This document shows positions 37,090-45,078 of a stretch of DNA of 64,000 nucleotides, one piece after another. The position numbers were made by a program, and so were the translations under genes. Numbering within the stretch: the stretch's first letter is position 1; each line of letters begins with the position of its first letter. The notes under the pieces are model-generated. The model saw only the letters and a list, made by a program, of their open reading frames with translations. It ran no database searches and was not told the DNA's origin. Source of the stretch: CAHJWH01 sp965198905 (lineage in GTDB: Bacteria > Pseudomonadota > Alphaproteobacteria > Caulobacterales > Caulobacteraceae); NCBI GenBank assembly GCA_965198905.1, contig OZ240678.1:2852001-2916000 (forward strand), in the 5' to 3' direction.

Positions 37090-38142
37090 ATGACCGGTCC
37101 GGCTTCGGATTTGGCGCGCCGCCTTGGTGAGAACGCCGAGGCGGTCTGCCGTCACTACCTCTCCAACGGTCGCCGGGAAGGCCGTTATTGGCTGGTCGGC
37201 GATGTCATCAACACGCAGGGGCGCAGCCTGTATGTTCGCCTGCACGGTCCCGGCCACGGTCCCGGCGCACCCGGCAAGTGGACCGACGCCGCCACCGGCG
37301 AGCATGGCGACCTGCTGGACCTGATCGCCGCCAACCGTGGCCTGACGGAACTCCGTGATGTGCTGACCGAAGCCCGCGCCTTTCTCAGCCTGCCGAGGCT
37401 GGAGACCGCCCGACCGCCATCAGCTCCGACTGGATCGCCCGAGGCCGCACGACGGCTGTTCGCCATGTCGAAGCCGGTTCAGGGAACGGTCGCAGAGGTC
37501 TACCTGCACCGCCGCGGCATCACTGCGCCCGTCAGCTCGCGCGTTCTGCGCTTCCACCTCCGTTGCTGGTACCGCAGAGGTCATGGCGAGCCCCCTGTCC
37601 ACGACGCCTGGCCGGCGTTGATCGCCGCCGTCACCGACCTTCAGGGCCAAATCACCGGCGCACACCGCACCTGGCTCGATCCGACGGGGCGCGCGAAGGC
37701 GCCGGTCTCATCACCGCGACGGGCGATGGGCCATCTGCTCGGGGCCGCCGTCCGGTTCGGTGTGGCGCATGACGTCATGGCGGCCGGCGAGGGTCTCGAG
37801 ACCGTGCTGTCGCTCAGACAGGCCCTGCCCAGCATGCCTGCAGCCGCCGCACTCTCGGCCAACCATCTCGCCGCCCTGGTGCTTCCGACGACGCTGCAAC
37901 GCCTCTACATTGCCGAGGACGCTGATCCAGCTGGAAGACGGGCAACGCAGGCGCTGACAGAACGGGCGCAAGCGCAGGGGATCGAGGCGCTGACGCTGAG
38001 GCCGGTGCTCGGCGACTTCAATGACGACCTGTGCACCTTGGGACCCGATGCGCTTGCAGCAGGGGTGCGGGTCCAGCTCGCAGCCGAGGACGTGGCGCGG
38101 TTTTGGCGACTGCCGAACGCGAGGATGGTCAAAGCCGCGTGA
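37090..38142 (+). CDS. Toprim-domain protein (DUF7146/primase-like)
   Basis: 350 residues from the ATG at 37090. The N-terminal part binds a nucleotide-like substrate in related proteins (REGRYWLVGDVINTQGRSL); the C-terminal Toprim domain has the glutamate of AAGEGLETVLSL and the DxD of YIAEDADPAGRRA. Such proteins are common on alphaproteobacterial plasmids and ICEs and are probably primases or primase-like. The helicase partner is not visible. The HGPGHGPGAPGKWTDAATGE segment is typical of the group. Confidence 0.85.
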   Translation: MTGPASDLARRLGENAEAVCRHYLSNGRREGRYWLVGDVINTQGRSLYVRLHGPGHGPGAPGKWTDAATGEHGDLLDLIAANRGLTELRDVLTEARAFLSLPRLETARPPSAPTGSPEAARRLFAMSKPVQGTVAEVYLHRRGITAPVSSRVLRFHLRCWYRRGHGEPPVHDAWPALIAAVTDLQGQITGAHRTWLDPTGRAKAPVSSPRRAMGHLLGAAVRFGVAHDVMAAGEGLETVLSLRQALPSMPAAAALSANHLAALVLPTTLQRLYIAEDADPAGRRATQALTERAQAQGIEALTLRPVLGDFNDDLCTLGPDALAAGVRVQLAAEDVARFWRLPNARMVKAA

Positions 38143-38261
38143 GGTCCGCCGATCAGCCATGGTCTTCGGGTACGACGCATAAGCCCCGCTTGAGAGGACC
38201 GCGCCTGCGGCCTTCGAAGAGGGCGATCGGAGCGCAGGCGCCCCGGTCCGGCAACGGCTGA

Positions 38262-38361
38262 GGGCGGCTATTTTCCGCCGCGGGCAACCCACCCCACGCG
38301 ACACGTCGCGCGGGGACCCCCGCGGTTGGCCGCTTTGCATCGCCAGCCAAAATAGCCGCCC
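38262..38361. repeat. Nested inverted repeat upstream of DUF2493 gene
   Basis: Outer arms of 13 bases are perfect: GGGCGGCTATTTT (38262-38274) and AAAATAGCCGCCC (38349-38361). Inside, CCGCGGG (38278-38284) pairs with CCCGCGG (38319-38325), and CCCCACGCG (38292-38300) pairs with CGCGCGGGG (38307-38315) with one mismatch. The gap 38143-38485 holds no gene. Confidence 0.65.
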
Positions 38362-38364
38362 CAC

Positions 38365-38387
38365 GCCGTCCTCCGCTGCGCTTCGGC
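38365..38387 (+). repeat. 23-base motif, copy 1
   Basis: GCCGTCCTCCGCT followed by GCGCTTCGGC. The same sequence with one mismatch occurs at 42838-42860. Both lie 95 to 98 bases upstream of the start codon of an ICE backbone gene (DUF2493 and DUF736). Confidence 0.55.
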
Positions 38388-38485
38388 CGCCGGCTTCGCC
38401 CGGCGGTGCTGGCCCGGTCCGCCCTCGCTCTTCGTCGCCTGCGAAGGCCGCGACAGGCGCGGCCGCCAGCCGGAGCTCAAAGGTC

Positions 38486-39427
38486 ATGATCCCCAAGACC
38501 GACCTGACCGACCACGAACCGCCCCACGCGGCATCCCCAACCGCCTCGCTTCTCGCCGAACTCCAGCTCCACGGCCACCGTCCCTTCCAGGACGAGCCCG
38601 ACCCCCGCCCGCTTCCCGACGAGCGCAGGGTCCAGGGAGCCCTGGTCGACATTTTCGACGCCCTGGTCTCCACCCTGGGCGACACCCGCCTGGAGCCCGA
38701 TCTCGACGACCTGCTCTGGTCCACCGTCCAGCTGTTCCACCGCACCGTCCAGCGGGTCGAACGCGAGCTCGACGACAACGAACAGGCGCAGAAACGCAGC
38801 CAGCGTGACCAGGACGGCTCGGAGGTCCGCTCGGTCGAGTTGGAGCGGCTCCTGGCCGAGGGCCTGACCCTGATCGAACGCCGCAACACCTTCGAGGCCA
38901 TGCGCGACCTAGCCGCCGACCTTTACGAGACCCACACCGGCTCGCTGTGGCGGCCCCGGGCAGGCTCGATGGTGAACCACCGCACCCTGACCTCGGCGAT
39001 GATCGACTCTCGGGACTTCCTGGCCGCCAAGCGTCGGGCCGATACCGAGGTGATGCTGCCTCTTGGACCGAAGGTGGCCTTCACCGGCGGCTATGACTGC
39101 AACGACCACCGGGCCATCTGGGCCGCACTCGACCGGGTGCACGCCAAGCACCCCGGCATGGTCCTGCTGCACGGCGGTGGCCCGAAGGGCGCCGAACGCA
39201 TCGCCGCTTGCTGGGCCGACAACCGCAAGGTTGCCCAGGTCGCCTTCCGTCCCGACTTCGGCCGGCACAAGAACGCCGCCCCGTTCAAGCGCAACGACGC
39301 CCTGCTCGAAACCCTGCCGATCGGGGTCGTGGTCTTCCCGGGCACGGGCATCTGCGACAACCTCGCCGACAAAGCCAGGAAGCTCGGCATCCCGCTGTTC
39401 GACTTCCGCAAGGCCCACGGCGCGTAA
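38486..39427 (+). CDS. DUF2493 (SLOG-like) protein
   Basis: 313 residues. The C-terminal DUF2493 domain is a SLOG Rossmann fold: VAFTGGYDCNDHRAIWAALD, the GGGPKGAERIAACWAD ligand loop and VVVFPGTGICDNLADKARKL. SLOG domains bind nucleotide-derived or isocytokinin-like ligands. The N-terminal 180 residues are helical and unassigned. Widespread on plasmids and ICEs of Alphaproteobacteria next to DUF736 and Toprim genes, as here. Confidence 0.88.
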   Translation: MIPKTDLTDHEPPHAASPTASLLAELQLHGHRPFQDEPDPRPLPDERRVQGALVDIFDALVSTLGDTRLEPDLDDLLWSTVQLFHRTVQRVERELDDNEQAQKRSQRDQDGSEVRSVELERLLAEGLTLIERRNTFEAMRDLAADLYETHTGSLWRPRAGSMVNHRTLTSAMIDSRDFLAAKRRADTEVMLPLGPKVAFTGGYDCNDHRAIWAALDRVHAKHPGMVLLHGGGPKGAERIAACWADNRKVAQVAFRPDFGRHKNAAPFKRNDALLETLPIGVVVFPGTGICDNLADKARKLGIPLFDFRKAHGA

Positions 39428-39506
39428 GCGCCGCGACGGCGGCGTGAGAGCGGACCCTCGCCTTCGTTCTGCACGCGCCCTCCCATCTTATACCAAATCC
39501 CGCTGA

Positions 39507-40058
39507 CTAGAACCCATGCGCCCACTCTCGCATTCCGATCGAAGTGATGGTGGAGGGTTGCTGGACGAGCTTGTTCCACGCCGCGCAGCATTGGCTGACG
39601 ATGTCGTCGTAAGATTTGAATATGAGGTTCGATAGCCAGTTGTCTCGCATGTACTGCCAGATGTTCTCGACCGGATTAAGTTCAGGGCAGCGAGCCGGCA
39701 GCGCGATGATGCTGATGTTGGAAGGCAGGTCGAGCTTCTTGGTGGTGTGCCAGCCCGCCTGATCCATGATCAGCACGGCGTGTGCGTCGGGCGCGACGGT
39801 GCGAGATATCTCCGCCAAGTGCAGGTTCATCGCCGCGGTGTTGCAGAAGGGTAGGACGAGCCCGGCCGCCTTGCCCTGCTGAGGGCATATCGCTCCGAAG
39901 ATGTAGGCCGAAGCCGTTCTCTGGTCGTGAGGGGCGCAGGGTCGGGCGCCGCGCTTCCACCAGCGGCGGGTGATCTTGTTCTTCTGCCCGACCCTGGCTT
40001 CGTCTTGCCACCAAATCTCCAGCTTCAGCCCAGGCGCGATGCTCGCTTTGACCTTCAA
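39507..40058 (-). CDS. IS630 transposase, DDE part (orfB)
   Basis: 183 residues with the DDE catalytic pattern: WWQDEARVGQKNKITRRWW (first Asp), VLIMDQAGWHTTKKLDLP (second Asp) and LPARCPELNPVENIWQYMRD (Glu). It overlaps orfA by 4 bases in another frame; the junction on the coding strand is a run of A then G (around 40080), where a programmed frameshift would fuse the two. Whether the fused form is made is inference. Confidence 0.88.
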   Translation of the reverse strand: MKVKASIAPGLKLEIWWQDEARVGQKNKITRRWWKRGARPCAPHDQRTASAYIFGAICPQQGKAAGLVLPFCNTAAMNLHLAEISRTVAPDAHAVLIMDQAGWHTTKKLDLPSNISIIALPARCPELNPVENIWQYMRDNWLSNLIFKSYDDIVSQCCAAWNKLVQQPSTITSIGMREWAHGF

Positions 40059-40564
40059 CAGCTCTGCTGCGAAGCCCCCTTTTTGAACGCCTCCTGCGCG
40101 GCCGGGTCCTGAGCCTGATGGCGGGGCCTTGCCGACAGCTTCCGATAGCCCAGCCGACGCAGCTCCCGGCTCAACGTCTGTATGGAGACCTCAAGCTGAA
40201 AGTCTTCTTCCAGTCGTCGCGCCAAATCGATCAAGCGCCAACGCACCACCCCATGCACTTGCGGGTCTGGGCCTTGCTCGATCATCTTGATCAAGGCGGT
40301 GTGATGGATATCCACCAGACGCGCAGGCTGGCCAGGCGGCTTGCGGTCGATCAATGCGCTTGGCCCAACGGCGTTGAACTTCACCACCCAGTCCCGAATG
40401 ATCTGCAGCGTCACACCGCCGATCCGCGCCGCCTGCGTGCGCGACGCCCCCTCGTAGATCGCCGCCAGAGCCAACAGACGCCGCGTCTGCCCACTGTCCT
40501 TGGACAGCTTCGCAGCCGCCCGGGTCGTGGTCGCATCAAAATCCTGGCGAAGCGCAATCGGCAT
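40055..40564 (-). CDS. IS630 transposase, DNA-binding part (orfA)
   Basis: 169 residues with two helix-turn-helix regions: YEGASRTQAARIGGVTLQII and DLARRLEEDFQLEVSIQTLS, the paired-like DNA-binding part of IS630 transposases. The end AAQEAFKKGASQQSC contains the likely frameshift site into orfB. Confidence 0.87.
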   Translation of the reverse strand: MPIALRQDFDATTTRAAAKLSKDSGQTRRLLALAAIYEGASRTQAARIGGVTLQIIRDWVVKFNAVGPSALIDRKPPGQPARLVDIHHTALIKMIEQGPDPQVHGVVRWRLIDLARRLEEDFQLEVSIQTLSRELRRLGYRKLSARPRHQAQDPAAQEAFKKGASQQSC

Positions 40565-40646
40565 GGTGAACCCCCTCGTTCACCACCTTGAATCAACCCC
40601 AGCCGCCAGCCGCAAGCCCCAGAGTCACGCACTCAGAGAACTGGTA

Positions 40647-41630
40647 TTAGCGGTGCTGAGGGCCGAACATGCCGATCGTGTGCAGCCACAATTCGACCAT
40701 CTCTGGCCAGCGGCTGACCGGCAGTTTGCTGGCGCGCAACCCAAACGCATGGCCACCTTGCGCGTAGGCGTGCAGCTCGACGGGAACACCGGCTTTTTTC
40801 AGCCCCATGTAATAGCTCAGCGCATCCTCGACCTGGTCCACATGATCATCTTCGTTCTGCAGGAGGAACGTCGGCGGCGTCTGGGCCGTGATGTGGCTTT
40901 CGATGACCGGATTGAGCGCGATGCTGTTCTTGGCCATTGACAGGTGTCCGGGATAAGCAGCGATGGCAAAATCAGGTCGGCTGCTTAGCTGGTCCGCCGC
41001 GTCCACAGGCTCGTAGAGCCGGGTGTTGAAGTACGTGCTCGCCTCCGCCACCAGAAACCCGCCGGCTGAAAAACCGATCACACCGACCTTGTGAGGATTG
41101 ATTCGCCACTCGGCGGCGTGAGCGCGCACCAGCCTCAGCGTTCTCTGGACATCCTCCAACGACGGCGTCGAAAGTGATTGGTTGTGGGGGCGACAATCGC
41201 ACTGCCAGACATAGGGAATGCTTGGGACGCGGTATTTCAATAGCACGCAAGTTATGCCGCGCGAGGTAAGCCAGTTGCAAATCTCAGTGCCTTCGAGGTC
41301 CATGGCCAGGATTTGGAAGCCGCCGCCCGGGATCACCACGACCGCAATCCCAGTGTTCTTCCCGCTCGGGGCATAGACTGTCATCGTGGGCCGAGTGACG
41401 TTGGCCACCGCCATTTGCTTCATCGTTTCCGAGCCCGGCATGGATGGCTGGTCCGGTGGCGTTCCGGGCCAGATCGGCCTCTGGACATGCCCGGGCGAGG
41501 GCTGCCAGACGCCGGCGCGCGCGTCAGGCGTAGTCGCGACCGCTGCGGCGACCAGTGCGATTAGGCAGGCGACGAGCAGCCCGCCATGAGCTACCCGGCG
41601 AGAACGGTGATGCCCCTGAAATTCACCCAT
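40647..41630 (-). CDS. Alpha/beta hydrolase (esterase-like), exported
   Basis: 327 residues from the ATG at 41630 (MGEFQGHHRSRR). Signal peptide LLVACLIALVAAAVATTPDA. Oxyanion-hole motif VVVIPGGGFQILAMD, nucleophile GFSAGGFLVAE, likely acid in QNEDDHVDQVEDAL and catalytic histidine in QGGHAFGLRA. The pattern is that of acetyl-xylan-esterase-like or BD-FAE-type hydrolases. It is divergent from the LysR gene at 41737, so it is probably the regulated target. Substrate unknown. Confidence 0.85.
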   Translation of the reverse strand: MGEFQGHHRSRRVAHGGLLVACLIALVAAAVATTPDARAGVWQPSPGHVQRPIWPGTPPDQPSMPGSETMKQMAVANVTRPTMTVYAPSGKNTGIAVVVIPGGGFQILAMDLEGTEICNWLTSRGITCVLLKYRVPSIPYVWQCDCRPHNQSLSTPSLEDVQRTLRLVRAHAAEWRINPHKVGVIGFSAGGFLVAEASTYFNTRLYEPVDAADQLSSRPDFAIAAYPGHLSMAKNSIALNPVIESHITAQTPPTFLLQNEDDHVDQVEDALSYYMGLKKAGVPVELHAYAQGGHAFGLRASKLPVSRWPEMVELWLHTIGMFGPQHR

Positions 41631-41736
41631 ATGCGAACCTTTCCGAATAACCCGGAGCAACGGTCGCCTGTTTCAGTCCCACGCGGCAAAGGATAAGAAC
41701 GCGGGCTAAGCATGAGAAAAACTTGGGGCTAAGCAC

Positions 41737-42618
41737 ATGCGGGCCGCGATTCCCCTGAACGCGCTGCGGGCCTTCGAGTCCGCCGCGCGCCACCTGTCAT
41801 TCACCCGCGCAGCCGACGAGCTTTGCGTGACTCAGACGGCAATCAGCCACCAAGTGAAGGGGTTGGAAGAGCGGCTCGGCGTGGCCTTATTCCGGCGTTC
41901 CAACCGCGGACTGAAGCTGACCGACGAAGGCGTGGCGCTCGCGCCCACCCTGTTCGAGGCCTTCGGCGCGATCGACCGGGTTTTCGAGCAGTTCGAGGCC
42001 GGCGGCGTGCGCGAGGTGCTGACGGTCAGCGCGGTGGGCACTTTCGTGGTCGGCGCGTTGCTAGAGCGCCTGCCCACTTTCCGCGCGGCCCACCCCCTCG
42101 TCGACCTGCGCATCTTGACCAACAACAACAAGGTCGAAGTCGTCGCTGAAGGACTGGACTACGCAATCCGGTTCGGCGACGGCGCTTGGCACGGCTGCGA
42201 GGCTGAGTTGATCTGCGAAGCGCCCATGTCGCCCCTCTGCGCACCGCAGTTGGCGGGGCGACTGCGCGAACCCGCCGACCTGCTGCGGCTGCCGCTGCTG
42301 CGTTCCTATCGGCCGCAGGACTGGCTCGCTTGGTTCAAGGCCGCCCGATTGGATGCCGTGATTCTGCACGGCCCGCTGTTTGATTCCTCGCTAATCATGG
42401 CGCAAGCGGCGATCCGGGGCGAAGGCGTCGCGCTGGCGCCCTATGGCCTGTTTCGACGGGAGCTCGACGGCGGTCAGCTCGTGCGACCATTTCCGATCGA
42501 CGTTGATGTTGGCGGCTACTGGCTGACATGGCTTAAGTCCCGCACGCCTTCTGCACCGATGCAGGCCTTTCGCGATTGGCTAGTGAGCGTATTTCCTAAT
42601 GGGGAAGCTTCAGCTTGA
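41737..42618 (+). CDS. LysR-family regulator (GcvA/AmpR-like)
   Basis: 293 residues. The N-terminal winged helix is IPLNALRAFESAARHLSFTR followed by AADELCVTQTAISHQVKGLE, which closely resembles GcvA and AmpR. The substrate-binding domain includes DLRILTNNNKVEVVAEGLDY and AIRFGDGAWHGCEAELICEA. It reads away from the esterase gene, and the 106-base gap between them should hold overlapping promoters and its operator. The effector is unknown. Cargo rather than ICE backbone. Confidence 0.93.
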   Translation: MRAAIPLNALRAFESAARHLSFTRAADELCVTQTAISHQVKGLEERLGVALFRRSNRGLKLTDEGVALAPTLFEAFGAIDRVFEQFEAGGVREVLTVSAVGTFVVGALLERLPTFRAAHPLVDLRILTNNNKVEVVAEGLDYAIRFGDGAWHGCEAELICEAPMSPLCAPQLAGRLREPADLLRLPLLRSYRPQDWLAWFKAARLDAVILHGPLFDSSLIMAQAAIRGEGVALAPYGLFRRELDGGQLVRPFPIDVDVGGYWLTWLKSRTPSAPMQAFRDWLVSVFPNGEASA

Positions 42619-42955
42619 GCTTCGAGCCGCTGGTCGTCGTGACATCAACTTGAGGGTCCGGTCGCAGGCTCCTCTCCTGTATCTCGACACGGCTGGGTTC
42701 GCCCACGCCGGCCTCTCCTGCTGGTGGTCTGACCGGGGTCGGCTGCGCCTCGACGTCCGGCCGCAACGGCTGTGTCCCGCTTTCTTCCCCGGGCGACTTC
42801 GTCACCCTTCCTCGCGAAGCAAGAAAGCCGGCCCTTCGCCGTCCTCCGCTCCGCTTCGGCTCGTGACGAGTGCGGGTCCGTCGCCCCCGGTCGCCTTCAC
42901 CGCCATCGAGGCCGCGATGGGCGCGGCCCGACCAAGCGAGACAGGAGATAGAACC
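42619..42955. other. Non-coding leader of the DUF736 gene
   Basis: No gene is recognised. It carries a copy of the 23-base motif (42838-42860) and GC-rich inverted sequence. A GGAG ribosome-binding site is at 42943-42946. Confidence 0.55.
42838..42860 (+). repeat. 23-base motif, copy 2
   Basis: GCCGTCCTCCGCT followed by CCGCTTCGGC, matching 38365-38387 with one mismatch, and 95 bases upstream of the DUF736 start codon. Confidence 0.55.
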
Positions 42956-43282
42956 ATGGCGACCATCGGCACCTTCAAGAAATCCGGCTCCGAGTACACC
43001 GGCGAAATCGTCACCCTGAGCGTCCAGGCCAAGAACGTCCGCATCGTTCCCGAACAGACCCGCTCCGGCGACAACGCCCCCTCCCACCGGGTCTACGTCG
43101 GCCGGGCCGAGATCGGGGCCGCCTGGGCCAAGCGCTCCAACGAGGGCCGCGACTACCTGGGCCTCAAGCTCGACGACCCAAGCTTCACCAACCCCATCTA
43201 CGCCAACCTCTTCGCCGACGAGGACGGCGACGCCCACAGCCTGATCTGGTCCCGCTCCAGCGCCAAGCGCAACGGCGACTGA
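42956..43282 (+). CDS. DUF736 protein
   Basis: 108 residues from the ATG at 42956 with a good ribosome-binding site. Starts MATIGTFKKSGSEYTGEIVT and contains LKLDDPSFTNPIYANLF, the hallmarks of DUF736, a small family almost confined to plasmids and ICEs of Alphaproteobacteria. Function unknown. A strong terminator follows 9 bases after its stop. Confidence 0.93.
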   Translation: MATIGTFKKSGSEYTGEIVTLSVQAKNVRIVPEQTRSGDNAPSHRVYVGRAEIGAAWAKRSNEGRDYLGLKLDDPSFTNPIYANLFADEDGDAHSLIWSRSSAKRNGD

Positions 43283-43291
43283 GCCCTCCGA

Positions 43292-43325
43292 ACCCCGCCC
43301 GGGCATCACCGGGCGGGGTCTTCGC
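43292..43325 (+). terminator. Strong hairpin terminator of DUF736 gene
   Basis: An 11-bp perfect stem (ACCCCGCCCGG at 43292-43302 with CCGGGCGGGGT at 43309-43319) around a 6-base loop, followed by CTTC. The T tract is short, as is common in GC-rich genomes. Confidence 0.75.
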
Positions 43326-43414
43326 CAGCGAAGCCGGAGCGTAGGCTCAAGCGCAGCGAGGCGTCATGCGCCCGAAACCTTTCAGCGTCGTTCGTCTTGG
43401 CAATCTACAAAAGG

Positions 43415-43429
43415 CGACTAAAATAGTCG
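43415..43429. promoter_or_regulatory. Inverted repeat upstream of XRE regulator
   Basis: CGACTA (43415-43420), AAA, TAGTCG (43424-43429), a perfect 6-bp dyad 43 bases before the XRE start codon. It is well placed as an operator for that regulator. Confidence 0.55.
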
Positions 43430-43460
43430 TGTCGGTAGTGCGCGTGCGGCCCTTGTCGGA

Positions 43461-43480
43461 GGTGATCATGGATGATCACC
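43461..43480. promoter_or_regulatory. 20-base palindrome overlapping XRE start codon
   Basis: GGTGATCAT (43461-43469), GG, ATGATCACC (43472-43480) is a perfect 9-bp inverted repeat. The second arm begins with the ATG of the XRE gene. It is a candidate autoregulatory operator or translation-inhibiting hairpin. Confidence 0.6.
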
Positions 43481-43717
43481 GCCCGGCAGATTCGGGCCGC
43501 GCGCGCGCTTCTGGGATGGACGCAGGAGATGCTCGCTGACAAGGCTCTGGTGGCGCTGACCGCCCTCAAACGGCTGGAGTCCGAGAGCGGATTGCAGGTC
43601 CGTGAGGAGACGCGGCTGCAGGTTCGCCGGGCGCTGGAGGCGAACGGGATCGTCTTCATGCAGTCACAGCAAGGCGAGGGCGTGATGGCGATGCGTGATG
43701 GTGGCGCCAGCCGCTGA
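43472..43717 (+). CDS. XRE regulator (QseC-like)
   Basis: 81 residues. Helix-turn-helix: TARQIRAARALLGWTQEMLA, then DKALVALTALKRLESESGLQ. Size, position before the DUF2285 genes and the palindromes in its control region match QseC of ICEMlSymR7A, which controls the antiactivator gene qseM. The correspondence is by layout, not by measured similarity. Its start lies inside a palindrome. Confidence 0.82.
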   Translation: MITARQIRAARALLGWTQEMLADKALVALTALKRLESESGLQVREETRLQVRRALEANGIVFMQSQQGEGVMAMRDGGASR

Positions 43718-43732
43718 GCCATCAGGCTCAGC
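43713..43732. promoter_or_regulatory. Hairpin at the XRE stop codon
   Basis: GCTGAGCC (43713-43720), ATCA, GGCTCAGC (43725-43732) is a perfect 8-bp stem that includes the TGA of the XRE gene. No T tract follows, so it is more likely a processing or attenuation signal than a terminator. Confidence 0.5.
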
Positions 43733-43747
43733 ATGGCTCGCTAGCTG

Positions 43748-44044
43748 TTGAACAGGGGATTGCTCTTGCAAACACCGCCGCTCGATCCGCCCTGCGCCGA
43801 CCAAGCGCCGAACTCGGCCCAGCTGACGGGCTACGACGAGCAGCATGTCGTCACCTATCTGCGCCTGCTTGACGCCGACGCGGACGGGGCGGACTGGCGC
43901 GAGGTCGCCAAGATCGTGCTCCACAAGGATCCCGAGCGTGATCCTCTCGGCGCTAAGAAGGCTTGGGAAAGCCATCTCGCCCGGGCCAAATGGATGACGG
44001 AGTGCGGTTATCGTCATCTGCTTCGGGGCGGGGCGCCGAACTAA
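43748..44044 (+). CDS. DUF2285 protein (QseM-like antiactivator)
   Basis: Up to 98 residues from a TTG at 43748; another TTG at 43766 gives 92 residues after the AGGGG at 43753. The DUF2285 core reads LTGYDEQHVVTYLRLLDADA, then REVAKIVLHKDPERDP and WESHLARAKWMTECGYRHLL. In ICEMlSymR7A a protein of this family (QseM) blocks the FseA activator and TraR. Its neighbour here is an FseA-like gene, so the same role is likely. Confidence 0.82.
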   Translation: MNRGLLLQTPPLDPPCADQAPNSAQLTGYDEQHVVTYLRLLDADADGADWREVAKIVLHKDPERDPLGAKKAWESHLARAKWMTECGYRHLLRGGAPN

Positions 44045-44122
44045 CGCTGATCTCTAAGCGTAGCCGAGGCGGCGGTTTACGCATCGCGTGATGACTCCGC
44101 CGGGACTATCCAGAACTCGCCT

Positions 44123-44154
44123 AAGGCGCGAATGCTTAGCGGTTCGCGCGCCTT
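44123..44154. promoter_or_regulatory. Imperfect hairpin upstream of the FseA-like gene
   Basis: AAGGCGCGAA (44123-44132) can pair with TTCGCGCGCCTT (44143-44154) with a two-base bulge. It lies 32 bases before the ATG at 44187 and may be an operator or leader hairpin. Confidence 0.4.
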
Positions 44155-44186
44155 GTTGGCTCGCCCGCGTAGCAGGACGTACCGCC

Positions 44187-44982
44187 ATGCCCATTGAGGA
44201 TTGGCGACTGATCTCGGCTTACGAGCCGAGCCTTAATCTCGATCGGGGCGGCTTCGCGTGGGAGTTCCTCCGACGAAATCCGCGATACCGGCAACACTAT
44301 TCTCAGTTTCAGATCATCGCGCCAGTGGAAGCGGACCCAGACCGCTTCCCCGCCGCCTGGGGGTTGCGATTTCCCGGCTGACCCGGCGATCCCCGCCAGC
44401 CAGCAACCGATCTACTGGACATCGCAAGCAGCGCCTTCTGTTCTTCGGCTGACTACAGTCGCTGCTGAGCTGCTTGCTTCGGGCTCCCTCGGCCGCGACC
44501 TCTTCGATGCTGCGGCCCTCCGCCAAGCCGCCGACGGCCTCCACGCCGTCTGGAGCTTGGTACCCGGCGAAGTTCAGGCCCATTTGGATGACCCTGCTTC
44601 GGCGGAGGCGTTCGCGGTTATTATTCCCCTCGACGCCGCGCTCGAGCTTCGCGCTCTGACCGTTATCCGGCTTTGGCGGCTCCTGAAGCGGCTTGCGCCC
44701 GGACCGGAGGCGGCGCCGCTCTCTGCGGCTCGTCGCGCCCGTCTCGTCCAGATGCTGCGGGTTCTGGACGCCCGCGGGGAAGAAGCGAGTCTGCGCGACA
44801 TCGCGGAGGTGCTGTTCCGGCAGCGCATCGCCGGCCGGGCCTGGCAGGGCAGCAGCCTGCACGCCCGCACCAAGCGCTTGGTTCAGGGCGGTCTCGCCAT
44901 CATGCAGGGCGGCTACCGCGACCTCATCGACCCGCTTCCCCGGCGGCGCAAGCGGAGGGGGTACGAAAACCCCACCCCCTAA
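44187..44982 (+). CDS. fseA: FseA-like excision activator read through a +1 frameshift
   Basis: Two frames form one protein. Frame A (44187-44381, 64 residues) is a DUF6499 domain: MPIEDWRLISAYEPSLNLDR, then GFAWEFLRRNPRYRQHYSQF, ending GLRFPG before TGA. Frame B, open from before 44377 to 44982, continues DPAIPASQQPIYWTSQAAPS and VLRLTTVAAELL, a DUF2285 domain with a C-terminal helix-turn-helix. A +1 shift at GGC-TGA gives the continuous RFPGDPAIPASQQPIYW. In ICEMlSymR7A the ORFs msi172 and msi171 are fused by programmed +1 frameshifting into FseA, which activates the excisionase gene rdfS. Frame B has no ATG before 44557, so it depends on frame A. A simple mutation remains possible. Confidence 0.78.
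44371..44381 (+). promoter_or_regulatory. Candidate +1 ribosomal frameshift site
   Basis: Codons TTT CCC GGC TGA: a stop in the A site after GGC, from which a one-base forward slip gives GAC CCG GCG, the first codons of the DUF2285 frame. Confidence 0.65.
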
Positions 44983-45078
44983 GTTCGCTCCTCCCTCCGG
45001 GTCTGGCTGCTCCGCCACCGTCCTCCCCGATGGCCGCCGATCCTCGGCCGCCACCCTGAAGGACCGGGAGCCCGCCCC

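Larger units (their letters stand above)
39489..40648 (-). mobile_element. IS630-family insertion sequence
   Basis: Two overlapping minus-strand frames make one transposase. The outer ends carry TATACCA (39489 side) and, inverted, TAATACCA (40648 side), consistent with IS630 ends and TA target use; the inverted repeats are imperfect beyond that. It sits between the DUF2493 gene and the esterase/LysR cargo. Confidence 0.75.
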
